Source: Brachyhypopomus gauderio
Taxonomy: Eukaryota; Chordata; Actinopteri; Gymnotiformes; Hypopomidae
Reading direction: 5' to 3'
Length of the DNA stretch: 64,000 nucleotides
NCBI RefSeq assembly: GCF_052324685.1
Contig: NC_135228.1
Coordinates: 14,058,420 to 14,122,419 of the forward strand
This document shows, in pieces, positions 58,001-64,000 of the stretch. Within the stretch, counting starts at the first letter, position 1, and each line of letters opens with the position of its first letter. The notes beneath the pieces were generated by a model that saw only the letters and a list, made by a program, of their open reading frames with translations, was not told the DNA's origin and made no database searches. A program made the translations under genes and the position numbers.

Positions 58001-58287
58001 TAGTAAAATCACTGCAAATTTATATCAAATTGTGTTTCCCAGTCTGATTAATTAACCAGAAATAGTGTTATTGCTATCATAGCTTATTCTTATTACAACA
58101 ATAGTAAATAGACTTTTAATCAAAAATTTCTTCTATAGCCAAGATGTGCCTTATTGAAAAGCATAATTGTTGCCTCATTGGTCTCTTTAATCCAAATAAA
58201 CAGTAATGTTATGTCTCAAATGTACTTTGTTCTTAGCAGATCTATTCATTACAGCTCTGGATGTTTGAGCACCACGGATGGTGGGTT

Positions 58288-58302
58288 GGGGGGGGGGGGG
58301 GG
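58288..58302. repeat. Poly(G) tract
   Basis: Fifteen consecutive G bases. Confidence 0.9.
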
Positions 58303-58689
58303 CATTTCCTGCACTGATGCCGCTGTATTAGTGCAGCCTGCCTTCCATGTGTGATTCCTATTAGAATGTTCACCCCATATCAGCGCTCAGTAATCACCAA
58401 TCACAATCGCCCACTCGGCTCCTAAACCTTTTTTAGCTTCTCCCGAGGTTCTTTGAGGTTAAGCTACAGGGTGTCAAACTCAAACCTACATGTAAAATGA
58501 CTTGTTTACTCCATATCCATTTGGTAAGTCATAATTTGTGTCAAACGGGCGTTAAGATGTTATCCTTTCCAAATGTAATACTGTTATTTATGGAGGTATA
58601 TTTTTGGATGTTTTTGTACTTGCACACTAGGTGTTAGGGTGTTAATTGCAGCCATTACAAAGGATTTTACCCAGGAGGCACTTTGTAAA

Positions 58690-58985
58690 TGTGACGGGTA
58701 GGGTGAGCGAAAATAAATGGAAGCGATCACGCCAAGTCTCAGGGAAATAGGATGGTTTAATATGTAAAGTGCGCAAACCAAAACCCGTGAACTGATCCGA
58801 ATTAAGGATATAATAACCAGCGGTCAACTGGTACAAAGACAAGACATATATAGACGAACAAACGACCCTCAGGTGAGATGGATCGCGGTCTCCGCCCACC
58901 TGAGGGACGAACACAACGCCACACCCACAGGACAAGCTGCTGCTGTAGACGGGGGCGACCAGTAGGGGGCCGCCGTACCGTGACA
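58690..58985 (-). mobile_element. Solo LTR of an LTR retrotransposon with 5-bp target-site duplication
   Basis: The 296-bp block is bounded by TG...CA ends (on the minus strand TGTCACGGTACGG ... CTACCCGTCACA). It is flanked on both sides by GTAAA (58,685-58,689 and 58,986-58,990), a perfect 5-bp duplication. On the minus strand CTATATATG could be the LTR's own TATA box. No internal retroviral-type coding region is present, so this is a solo LTR left by recombination. Confidence 0.92.
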
Positions 58986-61330
58986 GTAAAATCTTTAAAA
59001 TACCTTTGCAGTAAATACTACACTAGTTAGTGAAATGTGTTTATTACATAATAATAGTAACATAATAATAATAATAATCCCTTCACATAATATTTATGTA
59101 TCTCTCCTGATATATCTTGAGAAAAAAGCGGATGCATCTTGTCACAGGATTAATGGGGGGTGATGCACTCATCATTAGCATTTTTCAGTAAGCATTGGAC
59201 AGAAATAGTTAAAATTGAGTTTGACTTGTTCTTGTGGCCATAAGCTAATGATTATCTCGAATATGTGCAGTGCTTACACAGGCCTAGCTTGAGCCAAACG
59301 CCTCAGCTATTAAACGATGAGTAAAACAGGCTGTACAAAACAGCCCCTAAACCCTGCCTGAGGAGAGGCTGGATCGTTTTCTAAAGCTGGGTATTTTATC
59401 CTGCGGTCTTGTGTAGTTTTTAACTATGACAGTTATTGCAGAAGACAGTCTAAAGAGGCAGCACAATTTAGTCCACTTTTTTTCTTCTTCTTCCTCTTCC
59501 TCTTCTTCTTCTTTTTTTCTGGTGTGCCCTGCACCCGCAGCCTGAGTACCAACATGAGCTACAACAGCAATAAACATAAGTCAGGCTCTGGAGGAAAGAC
59601 AACAGGACTGACGAAACGCTCCCAGCACGTGAAACTAACCCCAGCCATCACACTGTGCATGCTGTTCATCTAATCAGTGTCTCTGTTTTCGTTTTCTTGA
59701 GCCTTACTTGATGCTGTGGCCTAAAGGCTTAGTCTGTTTGGCAGCCGGATGCAGTGCTCTTCCGCAGTGCCCGTACCTATGCTGAGATACACAAACAGCA
59801 TTGAAATGAGGGCAGTTGTTGTGTTTTCTTATGGTTTCTGCATATCCATCAGCTATAGAGACACTGCCAAGCCTAAACTAAAGGATTAAAGCTGCATTCA
59901 GTAGGACAATTCCTGGGGCCTTCTCCCTCCCTCTCCACTGCCTCCACCGCCAAAGCCCTTCCAGACGGAAGAGCAAATCTCCACAATATATTTAAGACAT
60001 CAAAATATCTATAGCAATATTTATTTGGTGTAAGAAATAACACACACCTATGTCAGTGCCTAGATGCTTGTTTGATAAAAGGTCAACTGGTCATGAATAT
60101 TGGTAAATGAGCAGTAAAACACTTTTGAGAATATTCAGCTGTGAGAGCACAGACACACATTATCAGAACAAGGAGAATATCACAGAGATATTTTCAGCAA
60201 CTTTCTAATGAAACACTGGTCTTAGCATCGAAGGCAAGCTAACATTAGCCCAGCTGCAAAGTCACAGTAAAATGGGAAATGCACAATTGCCGCAGAAATG
60301 TGGGTACTAGCTCCTTCTGTCTCTGAAAAACCGCCCTCATCTTTAACCTTGTTTTGTCTTAGGCTCAGTTTGTTTGTTTTGTAGCTTGCTTTTCTTCGTT
60401 TGTTATCTTCTGTTTACTTGTCTTTGTCATGTAAGCTGTTGTTTGCAAAGAAAGGCTGGACAGTTTTTCATTGATGGTGGTTATTTATTCGTCATTACTT
60501 TTGTAATCTTCTTGAAGCTGCTTACTGATTGTGATTGGCTAAGTGAGGCTATGCACAGACATGCCTCCTGGCTCTGATTGGTTGTTTTGCTTCGGCATGA
60601 TGCATTTTTGCTAATTGCAACGATGTAGAGCCAATTTTAGCAAATATGAGAAAAGGTTATTTTTATATGGGTTACCTACTGTAGCTTTAAAATACTGTTG
60701 TCAGGTAGAACAACAACCACAACTGCTAAATAATGAGATATGCCTTATAAACACTGTAATCATCATCCTTTATGTCTGAACCCAGAACTGTTTAAAACTT
60801 CCTTTAGAGGAGATGTTTATTTTCTGTCATAGAATATCCTTTTAAGGTCTGCCATATCTGTAATAGAGTCCAGCATATGGCATTCAGAGTGGCTTCAGTA
60901 TAATGTGTCAGATTTTCTTAATTTAGTTGTCTGTCAGATTTTGGTGTATTTAGTTGTCAGTCATGGGTTAAACCCAGCACACTCGTGTAAACACATCACA
61001 ACCTCAACCCCAGGTGGACTGTTCCCACCCAGTATATCATAATTACTATTACACACGACATGTTTATTTGATATTTGTGTAATGTGCACACCAGTGCTGT
61101 TACTGATTTCCCTTTACCATGTTCCCTGCACTTATCACTGGTGTTCCCATCTGAACTTTAATTTGGGTGCAAAAAACAACAACTGTGGCCCAGAGGGGAG
61201 GAATAAACACTTCCCGTGCAAGTCATGTGATCCATCCGCTCACGTCTGTGGTGCTCAGAGCACTGGCGCCTTCAGATGCGTATAAGTAGCTTTCACTGCT
61301 GGGCTGAATTTGATCCTGGGAGGGTGGAGG

Positions 61331-61352
61331 GTGTGGGTGTGTGTGAGTGTGT

Positions 61353-61383
<31 letters not shown>

Positions 61384-61388
61384 GGGGG
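61331..61388. repeat. (GT)n followed by a poly(G) run
   Basis: GT repeats at 61,331-61,366 pass directly into 22 G bases. Confidence 0.93.
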
Positions 61389-61860
61389 TTTATTGCCTTT
61401 CCTCCTCCTTTTCACACCCTCGTTTCCAAATCAGCCTTTGCTCTGGTGTGGCGAATGAAGTACCCTATCGTGTAACACCTGTTCAGTTAATGCCTGTGGA
61501 ATCCAACATGGCACCAAAAGCCCCTCAATTAGCTTTGTATGAACTCTGCTCTTAATGCAAAACCGATGGAGCCCTGAAGCCTTTTAAAGGCACCTGACAG
61601 TACTGCACCATTGAAGTGTTACGGTATCAATTAAGGGCAATTATGTTAAAGCTTTCTGTAAATGTTATCTCATGTCTATGCCTTTCAGCTATTAAAAGTC
61701 ATTTAAGGGAAATTAGGTGTTCACGCATGCCAGATTTCATCATGCAGGCATATCTCAGAATGGAGTCAGAAAATGATGGACATTAAAAAGCTAGCTGTTG
61801 TGGGCATTTTGTGTTATTTTGCTCGAGGCTCTATTAGTCAAGGGATCAGTGTTTCCTGCA

Positions 61861-62005
61861 TATGGGATACAGGTGAAACTACACTGATTATGAGATACAG
61901 GTGAAACTACACAGATTATGGGATACAGGTGTAACTACACTGTTTATGGGATACAGGTGTAACTACACTGATTATGGAATACAGGTGTAAGTACACATAT
62001 TATGG
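61861..62005. repeat. 28-bp minisatellite, five copies
   Basis: Imperfect copies of TATGGGATACAGGTGTAACT followed by ACACTGAT, gathering changes toward the 3' end. Confidence 0.92.
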
Positions 62006-62389
62006 ATGGAATGATGATGGAATGTTGAGGGTATTCTTGCAGTTTGACAGAAAGCCATGAAATCTGTTAGTACTGGAATCCATGGTGAAGTCAATTGCAT
62101 GTAGGACATCTTGGCTTGTTAATGTAGTATGAACAGTACATTTTGTACTGTGAACTTAGATTTAGATGTATTTACAATGCTAATTGGTTACTGGATTCTT
62201 GATAAATGGATAGATGTAAATTAGTGTTAAAGCATATGATGGCTATAGTAAGAGAAAAGGTTTTTTACACCAAACATGTTTTTCAACGATAATTTCAGAA
62301 GTTAAAGGAGTACACTGAATGGGCACTTTATTACAGGCACTTTCACGATTGGAGTTTCCTATATGGAAATTAGACTTGAACCTGCAGAG

Positions 62390-62640
62390 TTCAGAATGTT
62401 TTACAACCTTCCGGGGAGGAGGTAGAGCGGACTGCTGAGATCATGTCAGCATCTCCGTCTAATTTACAGCAACTGCGAGACACTATCCTGTCTACATGGG
62501 CCAAGATTCCTGCAGAGCGATTTCACTACCTAGTGGTATCCATGCCATGACAAATTGCTGCGGTTCTGAAAGTCAACAGAGGTCCAACGCGCTACTAGAT
62601 GGGTGTGTCTGATGAAGTGGATCGAGGGCATTTACTGTCA
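62390..62640 (+). mobile_element. Tc1-like transposase 3' fragment
   Basis: The plus strand encodes SPSNLQQLRDTILSTWAKIP, then AERFHYLVVSMP-stop-QIAAVLK and NRGPTRY-stop. This is the C-terminal end of a Tc1 transposase (pattern FQHLVESMPRR...AV..A.GG.T.Y). An in-frame stop and the lack of the rest of the gene make it a relic. Confidence 0.8.
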
Positions 62641-63570
62641 GCAGATTTATAGAAGATTGTGATCATGTTGATAAAGATTACCAAAGATCAGTTGGCCAGA
62701 CCTGTGACCTGCATGCATGTCAATGAATGAACGGACATGAAGGACATGATGAAAATCCTCTTCCGGTGCTCTAATTCAGCCAGACATGTTGTTCGTTCAT
62801 TATGAAGTAATCGTGTGTTGCTGTAAGTGAATATCGACAACAGAATGGCAGTGCCCTCAGTGTCTGGGATCATGCATTTCAGGAACAGCAGGCTATGCAT
62901 TCTGTTGTCTAAAAGGCTTATTGTGTGCAGTTGCTTGGAAAGATGGGAAGGGATGCCCCCTATCTCATAAAGTGGAACCATAAGGAGGCATCGTGACCTC
63001 CTCCGTGAGGGCCGAGAGCTTGGATGCGATTCAGGAGCACGTTTGTAGGCTGCAGGCTGCAGGTACATCTCCACCGGAGCAGGAGGAGGAGGTCGCACGC
63101 ACCGAGAACTTCCGGCTGGAGCCCGGATGCTCTCCTGAGCGTGCCTCAGAGGTCACTCACATGCTGGCCTTAGCAGCAAGGCGGAAAATTTATCTGTGCT
63201 GTAGACTGTTTCCCTCTCAGGGTTCTGGGTTACAGGACAAGCTTGCTGGTGATACAGGTGTTGGGACACCATCACTGGTTTGAAGTTCCTTTAATAATAC
63301 TGTTATGCAGAGTAACAGACATGTTAGCAGACAATGTTAACAGACATGTTACTGATGCATAGTGTTTAACAGATGTGAACAACCCTAGGTATTGTATGGG
63401 AATCATAACATTATTACATTAAGAGCTTAAAATGAGGGGGTTGGAAGATTTTTAATTATAAGAATTTAATTATAGTTCACCAGTAGCCCAGCTACTTGCT
63501 GCTGATGTACATTAAACATTATTCACACCCATGTGATCAGCCCAAGGTGTGGATCCTCTGTTTCATCTGA

Positions 63571-63628
63571 AACACATGTGTATAGACAGTCCAGCCCTGA
63601 ACACATGTGTATAGACAGTCCAGCCCTC
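63571..63628. repeat. 29-bp tandem duplication
   Basis: Two adjacent copies of a unit with ACACATGTGTATAGACAGTC and CAGCCCT. Confidence 0.9.
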
Positions 63629-64000
63629 CTGTCTGCACTCCTGTCTGTCTGGCCCAGTGTGTGTTCACACAGTGAGTGGGGTGTGGATGCTCGTGTCTGT
63701 ACGCCGCTAGCCTGCCTGATGTCATTGTGGGCTCCTTCAGCTTGGGCTGGTCAGCCTGCTCCCACCCCTTTTATCTGCGCAGTGGACGCTCAGGAAGTTT
63801 CCCTCCAGTGGTATCAGCTAGCGTGGACCTGCCCTGAGGGAGAGAGGATGCAGCAGATTTCTCCCACGCAGGGGGAGGGGGGTGGTACTCATGACAGGCT
63901 CAGCTGCCATGATCAGGTTCGAGCTGGAAACATTTGTTTGGTTTGTCTTCCTAAGCCAAACCAAACGGATCCTTCAAGGCAATTAGGGGCCTGCCATTCT

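Larger units (their letters stand above)
52711..58684. other. col23a1 intron, fourth part
   Basis: Unique AT-rich sequence with a (CT)n run at 54,956-54,991 and a G run at 58,288-58,302. A segment around 55,600-55,770 with repeated GTACT/AGTAC motifs has the look of a fish dispersed repeat. No exon was recognised. Confidence 0.5.
58991..64000. other. col23a1 intron, fifth part, to the window end
   Basis: It contains a pyrimidine (CTT)n tract at 59,477-59,520, a GT/G compound tract at 61,331-61,388, a 28-bp minisatellite at 61,861-62,005, a Tc1 3' fragment at 62,390-62,640 and a 29-bp duplication at 63,571-63,628. The stretch 61,480-61,760 is repeat-free and AT-rich, a candidate conserved element. 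No exon was recognised. Confidence 0.5.

Overview
The window is vertebrate nuclear DNA, almost certainly from a teleost fish. It holds spliced genes with canonical GT-AG introns, long GT/AC and CT microsatellites, several decayed Tc1-type DNA transposons and non-LTR retrotransposon relics of fish type, and no operons. The species cannot be fixed from the sequence alone.

Layout. From 1.7 to 13.1 kb, on the minus strand, lies a Rho GTPase-activating protein gene of the ARHGAP22/24/25 (FilGAP) family. Eight coding exons were recovered. They include a complete RhoGAP core, the second half of a PH domain and a C-terminal coiled coil. A cysteine-containing first exon ([11 protein letters not shown]...) lies at 13,068-13,119. 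The exon for the first half of the PH domain was not found. Head-to-head with it, a LAMMER/CLK protein kinase gene (clk4-like, 476 aa, 12 coding exons plus a 5' UTR exon) runs from about 17.6 to 23.1 kb on the plus strand. Only 1.27 kb beyond its stop codon begins a membrane-anchored collagen gene, best read as col23a1. Its first two coding exons are at 24,125-24,391 and 24,522-24,684, and they reach the first Gly of the collagenous region. In human, CLK4 and COL23A1 are also neighbours in the same orientation on 5q35, so the order is conserved synteny. The remaining 39 kb appears to be col23a1 intron, since no further coding exon was recognised with confidence.

The non-coding DNA carries three Tc1-like elements plus a Tc1 3' fragment, two LINE remnants, a solo LTR with a 5-bp target-site duplication, a small element with 13-bp terminal inverted repeats, several minisatellites and many microsatellites. 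One minisatellite is a fold-back array in an ARHGAP intron, one is a 61-63 bp hairpin-bearing triplet just upstream of col23a1, and one is a 38-bp array at 47.1 kb. There is also an interstitial telomeric repeat and a GC-box-rich CpG island inside the collagen intron.

Functionally the three genes are unrelated: Rho-family GTPase control, phosphorylation of SR splicing factors, and a type II transmembrane collagen. The most instructive signal is in clk4. A 91-nt exon sits exactly where mammalian CLK genes have their autoregulated exon 4, and skipping it would give a stop after three new codons. No clearly new biological system was found; the most testable novelties are listed as findings.
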